Made by a program: the position numbers and the translations under genes
The notes under the pieces: generated by a model
What the model was told of the DNA's origin: nothing
The model's database searches: none
Seen by the model: the letters and a program-made list of their open reading frames with translations, nothing else
In this document: piece after piece, positions 1 through 11,648 of the stretch
How the letters are laid out: each line of letters starts with the position of its first letter
Numbering within the stretch: the first letter of the stretch is position 1
Assembly: GCA_021826225.1 (NCBI GenBank)
Contig: JAKBAV010000006.1
Coordinates: 16,719-80,718 of the forward strand
From: Pseudomonadota bacterium
GTDB taxonomy: Bacteria; Pseudomonadota; Alphaproteobacteria; Acetobacterales; Acetobacteraceae
Direction: 5' to 3'
DNA length: 64,000 nt

Positions 1-180
1 GCCAAAGCCCATGCAGCGCAGCCGGCCATCGGCTTCGCCGCGCCCGATCATGCAGGTGATTTTCGACGAGCCGATATCGAGCACGCCGAACGGGCCTGAG
101 CGAATATTTTTAACCCGCAACGGCTCCTCCGCCCGCGTCATCACATCAAGGGCCGGCGGGCGGCGCGACATGCTGTTCAT
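1..180 (-). CDS. ftsA: Cell division protein FtsA, N-terminal part (runs off left edge)
   Basis: Minus-strand translation from ATG at 180: [60 protein letters not shown]; FtsA-type 'VLDIGSSKI' phosphate-1 motif; directly after ftsQ as in canonical dcw clusters. Confidence 0.9.
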   Translation of the reverse strand, partial: MNSMSRRPPALDVMTRAEEPLRVKNIRSGPFGVLDIGSSKITCMIGRGEADGRLRCMGFG

Positions 181-1130
181 GGCTTGGCTCCGTTTTTCTG
201 GTTCGTCCCGGCCGGCGGCGCGGGTGGCGCATAAGGGCGCACGATCAGCCGGCCCGGCTGGCGCAAATCAATATCCTCCACCGGGCGGTCGAGCAGCTGC
301 ATAGAGGCTTGCAACGCCGCGAGCTGGCCGATGGCGCCGGCCTCGTCACTCCCAGGCAGTTTAACAACCGCATGGTCCTTGAGGATGAGATTCCAGCGCA
401 GCCCGTCAACATGCTGAGCGGCGACGACATGCGCCAGCACCACGGGTACGGTTTTAAGTTCCGCCAGCAGGGTGGCTGCGAATTTCGGTGCATCGCCGCC
501 CGAGAGCAGCAGCAGCCCGGGCTCGCGCCGCTTTGCCGCCGCCGCATCCTGATTGGCGATGACCGCGCCGTCTTTATCGATGAGCACGAATTGCACGTGA
601 CCATCCTGCATGGTCTGCCAGATGGCCAGGGCATCGCGCTCGGTGATGTCGACGACGAGCGTGCCGGGCAGCACACGCTCGACCGTTACGCTCTGCACCG
701 GCCCCAGCTGCGCCACGCGATTCTGCACGGCACCGAGTGAAAAACCCAGAGCCGGATCGCCGGGCTTCACGCCGATGGCGGTATCCAGAACGGCCGGGTC
801 CAGGCTCCCGGCGCCGTTTATCTCGACCTTGGATATACGCAGGCCGAGATCGGCGCCGAGCGTGGCCAGGCCGAAACCGGAATGCGGTGCCACGGCGGCG
901 GCGGGCTGCGGTGCCGCTGCGGGCAGGCTGCGGAAGAGTTCCGCGCCGATGACGAAAACCGCGCCGAGTCCGATAAGCCAGAGGCCGGGCTTCAAGGATT
1001 TACGCATCCGGCGGAGGAACAGCGTGCGTTGCGTCAGCCGGTCCTGGCGCGGCACCGGCTTCCTGCTGCGCGCGCGGCGGTGCGGCGGGGGGGCGCGCTC
1101 AAGCGGGCTCATGCTCTCTATCCGCGGCAT
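177..1130 (-). CDS. ftsQ: Cell division protein FtsQ (POTRA domain)
   Basis: 317-aa ORF with N-terminal TM and POTRA-like region ([13 protein letters not shown]...[23 protein letters not shown]); between ddlB and ftsA. Confidence 0.9.
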   Translation of the reverse strand: MPRIESMSPLERAPPPHRRARSRKPVPRQDRLTQRTLFLRRMRKSLKPGLWLIGLGAVFVIGAELFRSLPAAAPQPAAAVAPHSGFGLATLGADLGLRISKVEINGAGSLDPAVLDTAIGVKPGDPALGFSLGAVQNRVAQLGPVQSVTVERVLPGTLVVDITERDALAIWQTMQDGHVQFVLIDKDGAVIANQDAAAAKRREPGLLLLSGGDAPKFAATLLAELKTVPVVLAHVVAAQHVDGLRWNLILKDHAVVKLPGSDEAGAIGQLAALQASMQLLDRPVEDIDLRQPGRLIVRPYAPPAPPAGTNQKNGAKP

Positions 1131-2020
1131 TGCGCCCTCTCGACCATCCAGGCGCAGAGCGCCGGAAAATCCATGCCGGCAACCGCCGCCTGCTCCGGCA
1201 AAAGAGAAGTTGGCGTCATGCCCGGCTGGGTGTTCACCTCGAGCAGCACCAGCCTGCCTGTTGCGTCATCATAACGCAAATCCGCGCGGGATGCGCCACG
1301 GCAACCCAGCGCCCGATGCGCCGCGAGTGCGACATCCTTGGCGGCCTGGGTGACCTCGTCAGGAATTTGCGCCGGCACCACATGGCGCGAGCCACCGGGA
1401 GCATATTTCGCGTGATAATCGTAGAAATCCTCCTCGGTGAGGATTTCGGTCACGTAGAGCGCGCGGTCCTCCAGCACGCATACGGTAAGCTCCCGGCCGG
1501 GGATGAACTGCTCGACCATTGCGGGACCGTAATTCCAGTCACGCACGATATCGGCATGGCGATTGCTGCCCGGGTGGACGATGGAAACACCGACGGAAGA
1601 CCCCTCATTCACCGGCTTCACCACGTAAGGCGGCGGCAGCGGGTCGTGGTCGGTCAGCTCGGCGATATCGACGATGCGATGCGGCGCCACAGGCAGGCCG
1701 GCGGCGGCGAACACGGCTTTCGCGGCGGCTTTGTCCATGGCCATGGCGGAGGCGCGCACGCCCGAATGCGTATAGGGAATCCCCAGATAATCCAGCACGC
1801 CCTGGATCGTGCCATCCTCGCCGAAGCGGCCATGCAAGGCGTTGAACACCACATCGGGCGGCGGGCTCAGCGCCGCGATGAGCTGGCCGAGATCCTCGCC
1901 CACCACCACGGGCACAACCTCGAACCCGGCCGTGCGTAAGGCCTCCATCACCTGCGCGCCGGAGCGGAGCGAAACTTCCCGTTCGGCGGACATCCCGCCA
2001 TGCAGAACCGCGACACGCAT
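1118..2020 (-). CDS. ddlB: D-alanine--D-alanine ligase
   Basis: [21 protein letters not shown]..., ATP-grasp motifs, [20 protein letters not shown]; start at ATG 2020 fits family better than the longer ORF. Confidence 0.95.
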   Translation of the reverse strand: MRVAVLHGGMSAEREVSLRSGAQVMEALRTAGFEVVPVVVGEDLGQLIAALSPPPDVVFNALHGRFGEDGTIQGVLDYLGIPYTHSGVRASAMAMDKAAAKAVFAAAGLPVAPHRIVDIAELTDHDPLPPPYVVKPVNEGSSVGVSIVHPGSNRHADIVRDWNYGPAMVEQFIPGRELTVCVLEDRALYVTEILTEEDFYDYHAKYAPGGSRHVVPAQIPDEVTQAAKDVALAAHRALGCRGASRADLRYDDATGRLVLLEVNTQPGMTPTSLLPEQAAVAGMDFPALCAWMVERAQCRG

Positions 2021-2913
2021 CAGGAATTTACTCCAATTCGCTTGATTTCCCAGCACAGCGCCGCGCCTGTCTCACGCGCCACGCGGCGCCGCACTTCCTC
2101 GCCCAGGGCTTCCAACTCAGCGGCCGTGGCATCGCCCAGATTCAACAGAAAGTTGCAATGCAGCTCGGAAACCTGCGCGCGGCCCATAGTCAACCCGCGG
2201 CAGCCGGCGGCATCGATCAGCTCCCAGGCTTTCTGGCCATCTGGATTGGCGAAGGTCGAGCCACCCGTGCGGGCCCGCACGGGCTGCGAAGTTTCACGCC
2301 GGGTTTTGATCTCGGCCATGCGCGCGCCGATCAGCGCCGCCTCGCCGGGCCGCGCGCGCAGCCGTGCACGCACGATAACCGCACCCGGCGGCAGATTGGC
2401 ATGACGATAGGACAGGCCAAGCTCGAGTGCCGGCACACGGCGCAACTCGCCCTCGCGTGTCACCAGTTCCACCCAGTCCAGCACCTCGGCGATATCACCG
2501 CCATAAGCACCCGCGTTCATCGCCACCGCACCCCCGATGGTGCCAGGTATACCCGACAGAAATTCCAGCCCCGCCAGCCTCGCCTCGGCGGCGTATTCCG
2601 AAACCGAAATATCCAGCGCCGCCGCCCCGGCGATCACGCCATCCGCCTCGACCACCACATCGCCAAAGCCGCGTGCCAACTTCACGACCACGCCATTAAT
2701 GCCACCATCGCGGATGATGAGGTTGGAGGCCGCGCCGATCACCGTCACCGGCATCTCGGGCGGCAGATCGCGCAGAAAGGCGCAGAGATCCTCAACATCG
2801 GCCGGGCGCAGCAAAAACTCCGCCGGGCCGCCGACGCGGAACCAGGTCAGCGGGGCGAGCAGCGCGCGTTCCATCAGCCGGCCGCGTGTGGCGGGGATGA
2901 TTGTGGCCATCAT
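2020..2913 (-). CDS. murB: UDP-N-acetylmuramate dehydrogenase
   Basis: [55 protein letters not shown]; start at 2913 gives ATGA overlap with murC stop. Confidence 0.95.
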   Translation of the reverse strand: MMATIIPATRGRLMERALLAPLTWFRVGGPAEFLLRPADVEDLCAFLRDLPPEMPVTVIGAASNLIIRDGGINGVVVKLARGFGDVVVEADGVIAGAAALDISVSEYAAEARLAGLEFLSGIPGTIGGAVAMNAGAYGGDIAEVLDWVELVTREGELRRVPALELGLSYRHANLPPGAVIVRARLRARPGEAALIGARMAEIKTRRETSQPVRARTGGSTFANPDGQKAWELIDAAGCRGLTMGRAQVSELHCNFLLNLGDATAAELEALGEEVRRRVARETGAALCWEIKRIGVNS

Positions 2914-4346
2914 CGCCGCACCCCCGCGGCGCGCGCCGCGCTCTGCAACTCGCCAAGCTGGCCCGGCAATATTGCCGCCCATTGCGTTATGTTCCCGGCC
3001 CCCAGGCACACCACGTAATCGCCCTGCCGCGCGATGGCATGGACCATTTCGGCAAGATGCGAGGGGTCGGAGAGCGGCACGACCTGGCGGTGGCCGCGTT
3101 CACGCAGACCTTCCACCAGGGCGTCCTTGTCGATGCCTTCGATGGGGTCTTCGCCGGCTGCGTACACATCGGCGACGATGACGGTACCCGCATCATTCAT
3201 GCAGGTACAAAAATCTTCGAACAGGCTTTCCAGCCGGGAATAACGATGCGGCTGCACCACGGCGACCACATCGCGCGCGCCGGCCTGGCGCGCGGCCTTC
3301 AGCACGGCGGCGATTTCCACCGGGTGATGCCCGTAATCGTCGATCACGGTGATGCCACCGGTCTCCCCGGTTTTGGTGAAGCGCCGCTTCACGCCGGCAA
3401 ACGCGCCCAGCGCGGCCTTGATCTGCGGCTCCTCGATTTCCATTTCAATGGCAACGGCAATCGCCGCGAGCGCATTCTGCACGTTATGGCTGCCCAGCAT
3501 CGGCAACCTGAACGGGCCGATACGTCGCGCACGGCCTGAAATGCGATCCGCGATGCGCACCTCGAAGGTGGCGCCATCCTTGGAATACATGATGCGCTCA
3601 CCGCGCACATCCGCCTGCGGCGAAAAACCGTAGGTTATCACGCGATGGTCGGACAGCACGGGCAGCATCTGCTGCACGGCGGGATGGTCGATGCACAGCA
3701 CGGCAAAGCCGTAGAACGGGATGTTGGAGACAAATTGCCGATAGCCCGCCTCCATTGCCTCGCGCGTGCCCCAATGGTCGAGATGTTCCGGATCCATATT
3801 GGTGACGATGGTGATGACCGCGGGCAGACGCAGGAAACTGCCATCGGATTCATCGGCTTCCACCACCATCCACTCGCCAGCCCCGAGCCGCGTATTGGAG
3901 CCATAGGCGTTGATGATACCACCATTGATGACGGTCGGGTCCAGCCCCGCGCCTTCGAGCACGGCGGCGACCAGCGAGGTCGTCGTGGTTTTGCCATGCG
4001 TGCCGCCAATGGCGATGGCCCATTTCAGCCGCATCAGCTCGGCCAGCATCTCCGCGCGGCGCACCACGGGGATCAGCTTCTTGCGCGCCGCGACGACTTC
4101 CGGGTTATCCTTCGGCACCGCCGTCGAAATCACCACAACCTGCGCGGCACCAAGGTTTTTCGCGTCATGGCCTATCGCCACCGGCACTCCGGCAGCACGC
4201 AGGCGCAATACATTGGCGCTTTCGGAAAGATCGGAGCCCTGCACCTGGTAGCCCAGCTCATGCAGCACCTCGGCAATGCCGGACATGCCGATGCCGCCAA
4301 TGCCGACGAAATGCAGCGGCCCTATGGATAATGGCAGCGCCCTCAT
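2910..4346 (-). CDS. murC: UDP-N-acetylmuramate--L-alanine ligase
   Basis: [67 protein letters not shown]. Confidence 0.96.
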   Translation of the reverse strand: MRALPLSIGPLHFVGIGGIGMSGIAEVLHELGYQVQGSDLSESANVLRLRAAGVPVAIGHDAKNLGAAQVVVISTAVPKDNPEVVAARKKLIPVVRRAEMLAELMRLKWAIAIGGTHGKTTTTSLVAAVLEGAGLDPTVINGGIINAYGSNTRLGAGEWMVVEADESDGSFLRLPAVITIVTNMDPEHLDHWGTREAMEAGYRQFVSNIPFYGFAVLCIDHPAVQQMLPVLSDHRVITYGFSPQADVRGERIMYSKDGATFEVRIADRISGRARRIGPFRLPMLGSHNVQNALAAIAVAIEMEIEEPQIKAALGAFAGVKRRFTKTGETGGITVIDDYGHHPVEIAAVLKAARQAGARDVVAVVQPHRYSRLESLFEDFCTCMNDAGTVIVADVYAAGEDPIEGIDKDALVEGLRERGHRQVVPLSDPSHLAEMVHAIARQGDYVVCLGAGNITQWAAILPGQLGELQSAARAAGVRR

Positions 4347-5449
4347 GCCGGCACCCCTTCCAGCACCATATCCGCGAGCTTCGCCGCCGCATCAACCCGC
4401 CCGGCGGCCGTGGCAGCTCTCGCCATATTCGTCAAATTCGCAGAATCCATCAACAAGCTCTCAATCTGTTCAGCCAGTATCGCCGGTGTCAGCCCAGCCT
4501 GATCCACGCGCCGCGCGGCCCCGGTTGCACCCAGCGCATCGGCATTGGCGCGCTGGTGGTCGTCGATGGCGCCGGGCAGCGGAATGAAAATCGCCGGGCG
4601 TCCCACCGCGGCAATTTCGGCCACGCTGGAGGCACCGGCGCGGCTCACCACCAGATGCGCCTTGGCCAGAAGCGCCGCCACATCGGTAAAAAACGGCGCC
4701 AGCTCGGCCGCGATGCCGGCGGCAGCGAAGGTCCGGCGCGCCTGTTCAAGCTCTTCCTTGCGGCATTGCTGCGTCACGTTCAACCGCGCCCGCAGGGTTT
4801 CCGGCAGCGCCGCCAGCGCCTCGGGCAGCAAGGTGCCGAATAGTTTCGCACCCAGGGATCCGCCAAGGATCAGAAGCTCGATACGCTCAGCCGGCGCCGC
4901 GTAACCCGCGCCATGGAGCACGGCAATGGCCGGGCGCACCGGGTTACCAACCACCCGCACCGTAACCCCTGCTGGTACGCCCAAAGTATTTGCGAAATTC
5001 AGCGCCAGAACATCCGCCCGGCGCGCGAGGAACCGGTTGGCGCGGCCGAGCACCGCATTCTGTTCGTGCAAAATCACGCGCGGTCTGGCGCCGAACAGGC
5101 TGGCCGCCGCCAGCACCGGCGGCACGGCGGGATAGCCACCAAACGCCACCAATGCGGCGGGGCGCAATGCGCGCAAAATCCGCCTTGCCTCGACCACGCC
5201 ACGGGCCAGGGCAAAAGCCCCTTGCGTGGCGCGCTTAAGCCCGCGCCCTGATAACCCGGCGCCGGAAATCACATAACGCTCCGTTTGTGCGAAGACCGGC
5301 GAGGCAAGACCACCCGAGCGGGCATCGGTAAGCAGCACCACGCATTCGCCCCGGCGCAACAATTCGGCGGCCAGGGCCTCGGCGGGGTAGAAATGCCCCC
5401 CCGTGCCGCCGGCCGCGATCACCACCGGCCTGTGCGCCATCATCCTCAT
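4343..5449 (-). CDS. murG: UDP-N-acetylglucosamine--N-acetylmuramyl-(pentapeptide) pyrophosphoryl-undecaprenol GlcNAc transferase
   Basis: [62 protein letters not shown]. Confidence 0.96.
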   Translation of the reverse strand: MRMMAHRPVVIAAGGTGGHFYPAEALAAELLRRGECVVLLTDARSGGLASPVFAQTERYVISGAGLSGRGLKRATQGAFALARGVVEARRILRALRPAALVAFGGYPAVPPVLAAASLFGARPRVILHEQNAVLGRANRFLARRADVLALNFANTLGVPAGVTVRVVGNPVRPAIAVLHGAGYAAPAERIELLILGGSLGAKLFGTLLPEALAALPETLRARLNVTQQCRKEELEQARRTFAAAGIAAELAPFFTDVAALLAKAHLVVSRAGASSVAEIAAVGRPAIFIPLPGAIDDHQRANADALGATGAARRVDQAGLTPAILAEQIESLLMDSANLTNMARAATAAGRVDAAAKLADMVLEGVPA

Positions 5450-6561
5450 GACATTTCCATCTTCGGCCGGCGCCGCGTGAGGGCGAGGAGGAAACCCATC
5501 TGAATCGAGGTCGCCAGGGCCGAGCTGCCGCCATAGGAGATGAACGGCAAGGTCATCCCCTTGGTCGGAATCAATGACAGCGACGAGGCCATGTTCACGA
5601 AAGCCTGCAACCCGAAGGCGACAATCAATCCGCCCGCCGCCAGCACCACGAAGAGATTATTCTCAGACAGCAGCCGCACCAGCGCCCGCAGCACGATGGC
5701 CGCGAATACCAGAATGATGAATCCACAGAAAAACAGGCCAAACTCCTCGCCCGCGACGGCGAACACGAAATCCGCGCGGGCATCCGGCAGCCAGTTCTTC
5801 ACCTGCCCCTCGCCCGGCCCGAGGCCCCAGACGCCACCATTGCCGAAGGCTTCCAGCGCGGTCTGCGCCTGGCTGCCCGGCGGCGGGTTTATGAACATCT
5901 CGATCCGCGTATGCACATGGGTGATGAAGAAGAACGCATAGACCAGCGCCAGCAGCACCACGACCGCCGCCATACCGACCCATTTCATATCCATGCCGTC
6001 GAGATAAAACTGCGCCAGCACGACCATGGTGAAGAGAAAGGTCATCCCGATATCCGGCTGCATCTTCAACAGCATCGCGGTGAGCACAAACACGCCCAGG
6101 GCCGCGCGCTTGCCGGGAAAGCCAGGCGTGCGCCTGGCTTCGGCGATGCACCAGCCGGAGATAATGATGAAGGCCGGGCGCAGGAACTCCGAAGGCTGCA
6201 CCGTGAATCCGGGCAGTGCTAGCCAACGGTTGGCGCCATCCACCTGCGTGCCGTGCACCAGGGTGAAGGCGGTAAGGAGGAAGAATACGATGCCAAGGCC
6301 AAGCGCCGTCAGCTTCACCTGGCGCAGCGACAGCATGGACATGCCCAGCATCACGCCGCCGCCCATGGCCAGAAACAATATCTGCTTCAGCATCGCGATG
6401 GTATGCGGGTCGGATAGCCTCGTGGAGAATCCGGGCATCGCCGCCAGCGCCAGCACATAGCCGACGCCAAGCAGCACGGCGAGACCGAGCATGGTGGCGC
6501 GGTCAACGCTCCACCACCATTTGCCCAGGAAGGAATTATCGGCACGGGACAGCGGCGGCAT
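5446..6561 (-). CDS. ftsW: SEDS peptidoglycan glycosyltransferase FtsW
   Basis: Multi-TM protein with SEDS C-terminus (IPTKGMTLPFISYGGSSALATSIQMG); start at [11 protein letters not shown] (6561) abutting murD. Confidence 0.93.
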   Translation of the reverse strand: MPPLSRADNSFLGKWWWSVDRATMLGLAVLLGVGYVLALAAMPGFSTRLSDPHTIAMLKQILFLAMGGGVMLGMSMLSLRQVKLTALGLGIVFFLLTAFTLVHGTQVDGANRWLALPGFTVQPSEFLRPAFIIISGWCIAEARRTPGFPGKRAALGVFVLTAMLLKMQPDIGMTFLFTMVVLAQFYLDGMDMKWVGMAAVVVLLALVYAFFFITHVHTRIEMFINPPPGSQAQTALEAFGNGGVWGLGPGEGQVKNWLPDARADFVFAVAGEEFGLFFCGFIILVFAAIVLRALVRLLSENNLFVVLAAGGLIVAFGLQAFVNMASSLSLIPTKGMTLPFISYGGSSALATSIQMGFLLALTRRRPKMEMS

Positions 6562-7844
6562 TACGCTGCACCTCCTTGCGCGAGCGCGGCGAAACACTCG
6601 CCACGGGCCTCGAAATTCGCGAACTGGTCGAAGCTCGCGGCGGCCGGCGAGAACAGCACCACGCCGCATGCGGAAGCGGCGGCGAAAGCGGCGGGCACGG
6701 CGCGCTCAAGCGTGCCTGCAACTTCATTGGCAACCCCGGCCGCGCTCAGGGTCCGCGCGAAAGCCGCTCCGTCCTGGCCGATCAGAAACGCTTTTTCAAT
6801 ACGCGGAAAAAACGGCGCCAGCTCCTCGATTCCACCTGTCTTGGCAACACCACCGGCAATCCACACGAAACGTTCATAGCAGGCCATGGCACGGCTGGCG
6901 GCATCGGCATTGGTCGCCTTGCTGTCATTGATGAAGCGCACGCCATCGCGCACGGCCACTTCCTGCTGGCGGTGCGCCAGCCCGGGGAAGCTGCGTATCC
7001 CCTCCGCGATCACCGCCTCATCCACCCCCAGCGCGCGGGCCATGGCGGCAGCGGCGGCGGCGTTCTGCGCGTTGTGCTCGCCCGGCAGCGCCGGCGCGCC
7101 GGTGGCGGCACCCAGGCCGGAAATCTCCACCACCGGCACATTACGGGTCCGCAGCCAGTCCGCCATGAAGCGCGACCCGGCATCGTCAATGCCGATCACC
7201 GCCATGCAGCCCTCGTCCTGGCGCGCGAATATCTCCCGCTTGACCGCGGCATAGCCGGCCATGTCCCCGTGGCGCTCAAGATGGTCCGGCGAGAGATTAA
7301 GCATAACCGCGACATCGAACCGCAATGTCGCGAGTCTCTCCAACATGTAGCTCGACATTTCGAGCACATACACGCCGTCATCCGGCAGAATCGGCAAAGC
7401 CAGGGCAGCCGGGCCGAGATTGCCCCCCGCCGCATTGGGAATACCGGCCAAAGTGAGGATATGCGCGAGGAGCGCGGTGGTGGTGGATTTTCCGTTCGTA
7501 CCCGTAATCCCGGCGAAACGCGCCCTGGAGCCGGCCGCGCGCGCAATCTGGTAGAGCAGTTCCGCATCGGTGAGAATCGGCACGCCATGCGCGACCGCCC
7601 AGGCCGCCTCGGGATGCGGCTGCGGCCGTTCATGCGGAATGCCGGGCGAGAGCACCACAGCCTCCAGTCGCCCTGCGATGTCCGAGGGCCGCGCCACGGT
7701 GAAACCGGACGCAGCCGCGCGGGAGGCGGGAGAATCGTCCCAGACGAAGACTTCGGCGCCCAACTCCCGCAGCCGCATGGCCGCCGGCAACCCGGCCTTG
7801 CCGAGCCCCACCACCGCATAGCGCTTGCCGGTACAGATGCTCAT
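6561..7844 (-). CDS. murD: UDP-N-acetylmuramoylalanine--D-glutamate ligase
   Basis: [29 protein letters not shown]..., [39 protein letters not shown]; listed ORF extends to 8162 but the upstream part is out-of-frame mraY. Confidence 0.94.
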   Translation of the reverse strand: MSICTGKRYAVVGLGKAGLPAAMRLRELGAEVFVWDDSPASRAAASGFTVARPSDIAGRLEAVVLSPGIPHERPQPHPEAAWAVAHGVPILTDAELLYQIARAAGSRARFAGITGTNGKSTTTALLAHILTLAGIPNAAGGNLGPAALALPILPDDGVYVLEMSSYMLERLATLRFDVAVMLNLSPDHLERHGDMAGYAAVKREIFARQDEGCMAVIGIDDAGSRFMADWLRTRNVPVVEISGLGAATGAPALPGEHNAQNAAAAAAMARALGVDEAVIAEGIRSFPGLAHRQQEVAVRDGVRFINDSKATNADAASRAMACYERFVWIAGGVAKTGGIEELAPFFPRIEKAFLIGQDGAAFARTLSAAGVANEVAGTLERAVPAAFAAASACGVVLFSPAAASFDQFANFEARGECFAALAQGGAA

Positions 7845-8929
7845 CGGATTTTGAGGGTAGCCAGACCCACCAGCCCCAGAATCATGGAGATGATCCAGAA
7901 GCGGATCACGATGGTCGGCTCCGCCCAGCCTTTTTTCTCGAAATGATGGTGCAACGGCGCCATGAGAAACACACGCCGGCCGGTGCGCTTGTACCAGAAC
8001 ACCTGCACGATGACCGAGACCGTCTCGACCACGAACAGCCCGCCGACAATGGCCAGCACGATCTCGCTCTTGGTCGCCACCGCCACGGCCCCCAGCGCAC
8101 CGCCCAGCGAGAGCGAGCCGGTATCGCCCATGAACACGGCGGCGGGTGGCGCGTTGAACCACAGGAAACCGAGCCCGGCGCCGATGAGAGCCGAGAGAAA
8201 CACCGCCAGCTCGCCCACGCCGGGTACGAAATGCAGTTCAAGATACCCCGCGAAAATCTTGTTCCCCACGAGATAGGCGATGAGCGAGAAGACGGCCGCG
8301 GCGATCATCGTCGGCACGGTGGCCAGGCCATCCAGCCCGTCGGTGAAATTCACCGCATTGGCGGCGCCCATCATCACGAATAATCCGACGAAGGGGAATA
8401 ATATGCCGAACGGGATCATCAGGCTCTTGAACAGCGGCAATGCCAGATCATCGGCGAAACCGGCCGGCATCAGCGAGATCATCCACACCGCAGCGATCAG
8501 CCCGATCACGCTTTCACTCAGCAGCCGCACTCGGCCGGACACGCCCTTGGTGTTGCGCCGCGTCAGCTTCAGGAAATCATCGGCGAAGCCGACCGCGCCA
8601 TAGCCAAAGGTGACGAACAAAGTCGCCCAGACGAAGCCGTTGCCGAGATCGCCCCAGAGCAGCACCGAAAGCCCCAGCGCCAGCAGGATCAGCACCCCGC
8701 CCATGGTCGGCGTGCCCTTTTTCTCGATCAGATGCCGCTCCGGCCCATCCGAGCGGATCGGCTGGCCATGGCGCTGCATGGCCTTCAGCTTGCGGATTAT
8801 CCGCGGCCCCAGCCAGAAGCTGATGATGAGCGCTGTGAGGCACGCCCCGCCGGCCCGGAAGGTGATGTACCGGAACAGGTTGAAGGCATGGACACTCCCA
8901 GCCAGCGGCAAAAGAAACCAGTAGAACAT
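7841..8929 (-). CDS. mraY: Phospho-N-acetylmuramoyl-pentapeptide-transferase
   Basis: [67 protein letters not shown]. Confidence 0.97.
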   Translation of the reverse strand: MFYWFLLPLAGSVHAFNLFRYITFRAGGACLTALIISFWLGPRIIRKLKAMQRHGQPIRSDGPERHLIEKKGTPTMGGVLILLALGLSVLLWGDLGNGFVWATLFVTFGYGAVGFADDFLKLTRRNTKGVSGRVRLLSESVIGLIAAVWMISLMPAGFADDLALPLFKSLMIPFGILFPFVGLFVMMGAANAVNFTDGLDGLATVPTMIAAAVFSLIAYLVGNKIFAGYLELHFVPGVGELAVFLSALIGAGLGFLWFNAPPAAVFMGDTGSLSLGGALGAVAVATKSEIVLAIVGGLFVVETVSVIVQVFWYKRTGRRVFLMAPLHHHFEKKGWAEPTIVIRFWIISMILGLVGLATLKIR

Positions 8930-10266
8930 CAGGCGGGGCTTTCCAGGGCAGAGATCACGTCGCGCATCCGGCTGCCATAGCTGCCCTTCACCAGAACCAC
9001 ATCGCCGTCCCGGAGGGCGGCCTTTACCACAGGTGCCAGGGCGGCAGCATTTTCCGCATGCGCGCCCTGCATGGACGGGGGCAGCGAGTCGAACAAAACT
9101 TTACTCCAGGGCCCGCAGGCGAAAACAATATCCGCCGCCGTCTCCGTCCAGGGGCGCAGGTTCATATGCTCACCAGCGGAAAATTCGCCGAGTTCCAGCA
9201 TATCGCCCAGCACCGCGATGCGCCGGCCGCGTTGCAGCTGCAGTACCGATAAAGCCGCGCGCATCGAGGCGCCGGAGGCATTATAGCTTTCATCGAGCAA
9301 TGTCGCCTCGCCCTGGGCCAGCACGATCCGCCGCCGGGCGCCGCGTCCGGCATAAGGCACGAAGCCATCCAGCGCCGCCGCCGCCCGCACCACATCCAGC
9401 CCAAGAGCCTCGGCCGCCGCAAGCGCGGCCAGCGCGTTGAACGCCATGTGCCGGCCGGGGATTCGCAGCGTGAACATCACCTCCACCCCGCCGATCACGG
9501 CGGTGACGGTGCCGCTTTCAGCCGTCTCGTCGAGATGCAACAGCTGCGCGCCCGTGCCGGGAAATTCGATAACCCTGGCATGGTGCGGCACGGCCGCGCG
9601 CAAAGTCGCCGCATGCTCGGCGCTGCGCGGCAGCACGGCGGCACCACCGGGCACCAGCGCGCGGGAAATTTCGGCTTTCTCGCGCGCGATGGCGGCTTCC
9701 GAGCCCATCAGCCCGAGATGCGCGCGGTCCACGCAGGTGATGATGGCGACATCCGGCCGCACCATCGCCGCGAGCGGCGCGATCTCGCCGGGATGGTTCA
9801 TGCCGATCTCGAACACCCCGAACGCGGCCTCGCGCGGCATCCGGGCCAAGGTGAGCGGCACGCCGATATGGTTGTTGAAGCTCGCCTCGGCGGCATGCAC
9901 GGGGCCAAAACCGGAGAGCATGCGCCGCAGCATCTCCTTGGTCGTGGTCTTGCCCACGCTGCCGGTAACGGCGATGATCCTGGCGGCACCGCGCGCCCGC
10001 GCCGCCACGCCGAGCCGCTCCAGCGCGCGCAGCGTATCGGCCACCTCAATGGTATTGCCCTGCATCGGCCGCGTGACCAGCGCCGCCGCGGCACCTTTGG
10101 CAAACGCCGCCGCGACAAAATCATGCCCGTCGCGTTCGCCCCGCAGCGCCACGAACAGATCGCCCGGCTGCAGCGTGCGCGTATCGATGCTGATGCCCGA
10201 TACGTCCCAGCCACCCGGAACACCAAGTGCCGCCGCCAGTTCCGCAGCGCTCCATAGCGCGCTCAC
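8929..10266 (-). CDS. murF: UDP-N-acetylmuramoyl-tripeptide--D-alanyl-D-alanine ligase
   Basis: [55 protein letters not shown] start at 10266 in GTGA overlap with murE. Confidence 0.94.
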   Translation of the reverse strand: MSALWSAAELAAALGVPGGWDVSGISIDTRTLQPGDLFVALRGERDGHDFVAAAFAKGAAAALVTRPMQGNTIEVADTLRALERLGVAARARGAARIIAVTGSVGKTTTKEMLRRMLSGFGPVHAAEASFNNHIGVPLTLARMPREAAFGVFEIGMNHPGEIAPLAAMVRPDVAIITCVDRAHLGLMGSEAAIAREKAEISRALVPGGAAVLPRSAEHAATLRAAVPHHARVIEFPGTGAQLLHLDETAESGTVTAVIGGVEVMFTLRIPGRHMAFNALAALAAAEALGLDVVRAAAALDGFVPYAGRGARRRIVLAQGEATLLDESYNASGASMRAALSVLQLQRGRRIAVLGDMLELGEFSAGEHMNLRPWTETAADIVFACGPWSKVLFDSLPPSMQGAHAENAAALAPVVKAALRDGDVVLVKGSYGSRMRDVISALESPA

Positions 10267-11648
10267 AGGGCCGCCGCGCAATCACGGATGACCTCGGCAT
10301 CGTCGAACGGCACGACCTCGCCACCGCTCAGTATCTGCCCCTGCTCATGGCCCTTGCCCGCCACCACCAGCACGTCGCCCGGCTGCAGCGCCGCCAGCGC
10401 CTCGCCGATGGCGGTCCGGCGGTCGGCGATCTCCCGCGCATCCGGACAGGCCGCCATGATCGCGGCGCGGATATGGGCCGGGTTTTCGCTGCGCGGGTTG
10501 TCATCGGTGACAATGCAGTAATCCGCCCCCGCCGCCGCCGCCGCGCCCATGAGCGGGCGCTTGCCGGCATCGCGGTCACCGCCGGCGCCGAATACGATAT
10601 GCAGCCGGCCCAGCGCATGCGGCCGCAAGGCGCTGAGCGCACGGGCAATGGCATCGGGCGTATGCGCGTAATCGACATACGCGGCGGCGCCATTGGGCAA
10701 TACCACCGCGCGTTCAAGCCGGCCGCGCACGCCCCGCAGGCGCGGCAGCAGCGCAAGCGCATCGGCCACGCCGCAGGCCTCGGCCAGGCTGGCTGCCAGC
10801 ATGGCGTTATCCGCCTGGAACCGCCCGGGAAGCTGCAGCTTCACGCTGCGTCCAGCGCTGGTCACGAGCTGCCCGCCGGGATGCGGCGCGACATGATCCG
10901 CCCCCACCACGGCGAAATCCAGCCCTTGCGCGGCGGCGATCTCGCGCAGCCGGTGCAGCACATGCGGCGTGATATCCGCCATCACGCGGATCGCGCCGCC
11001 GGCCCGCATCAGGCGCGAGAACAGCGCGAGCTTGGCCTCGGCATAGGCCTCCATGGTGCCGTGATAATCCAGATGATCACGCGTGAAATTGGTGAAGCCG
11101 GCGGCGGCGAAGCGCAGGCCATCGAGCCGGTGCTGGGTGAGGCCGTGGCTGGAAGCCTCTAGCGCCACATGGGAAACGCCATCGCGCGCCAGTTCGGCCA
11201 GGGTCTGCGCCAGGGTCACCGGGTCCGGCGTGGTCAGGCTCTCGGTCACCGGGCGGCCCGGCGCCACCACGCCCAACGTGCCTATGGAGGCAGCCCGGCA
11301 CCCGGCCAGGGTAAATATCTGACGCAGGAAATCGACCGTGCTGGTCTTGCCGTTGGTGCCCGTAACGGCCACCAGCCGCTCCGGCAGCCGGCCCGCCAGC
11401 TCCACCGCAAGCTCCGCCAGTTTTGCGCGCGGCTCGGGCGCCATGATCAGCTTGCGCGGCGGCACGCCGGGCGGCCATTGCGTGCCCTCGGGCGCCAGCA
11501 CCGCCGCCGCCCCGCGCGCCACCGCCTCAGCGATGAAGGCGCGGCCATCTGTCCGCGTGCCAGGCAGGGCGGCGAACAGGAATCCCGGCCGCACGGCCTT
11601 GCTGTCAGCGGTTATGCCGGTAATACCGAGCATCTCAGGAGAGACCAT
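10263..11648 (-). CDS. murE: UDP-N-acetylmuramoyl-L-alanyl-D-glutamate--2,6-diaminopimelate ligase
   Basis: VTGTNGKTSTVDFLRQIF, TTPDPVTLAQTLAEL, DDNPRSENPAHIRAAI (DNPR meso-DAP motif). Confidence 0.96.
   Translation of the reverse strand: MVSPEMLGITGITADSKAVRPGFLFAALPGTRTDGRAFIAEAVARGAAAVLAPEGTQWPPGVPPRKLIMAPEPRAKLAELAVELAGRLPERLVAVTGTNGKTSTVDFLRQIFTLAGCRAASIGTLGVVAPGRPVTESLTTPDPVTLAQTLAELARDGVSHVALEASSHGLTQHRLDGLRFAAAGFTNFTRDHLDYHGTMEAYAEAKLALFSRLMRAGGAIRVMADITPHVLHRLREIAAAQGLDFAVVGADHVAPHPGGQLVTSAGRSVKLQLPGRFQADNAMLAASLAEACGVADALALLPRLRGVRGRLERAVVLPNGAAAYVDYAHTPDAIARALSALRPHALGRLHIVFGAGGDRDAGKRPLMGAAAAAGADYCIVTDDNPRSENPAHIRAAIMAACPDAREIADRRTAIGEALAALQPGDVLVVAGKGHEQGQILSGGEVVPFDDAEVIRDCAAAL

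Noticed and set aside
6576-7946. 456-aa + strand ORF antisense to murD
   Set aside because: High-GC antisense artefact; murD motifs are on the minus strand
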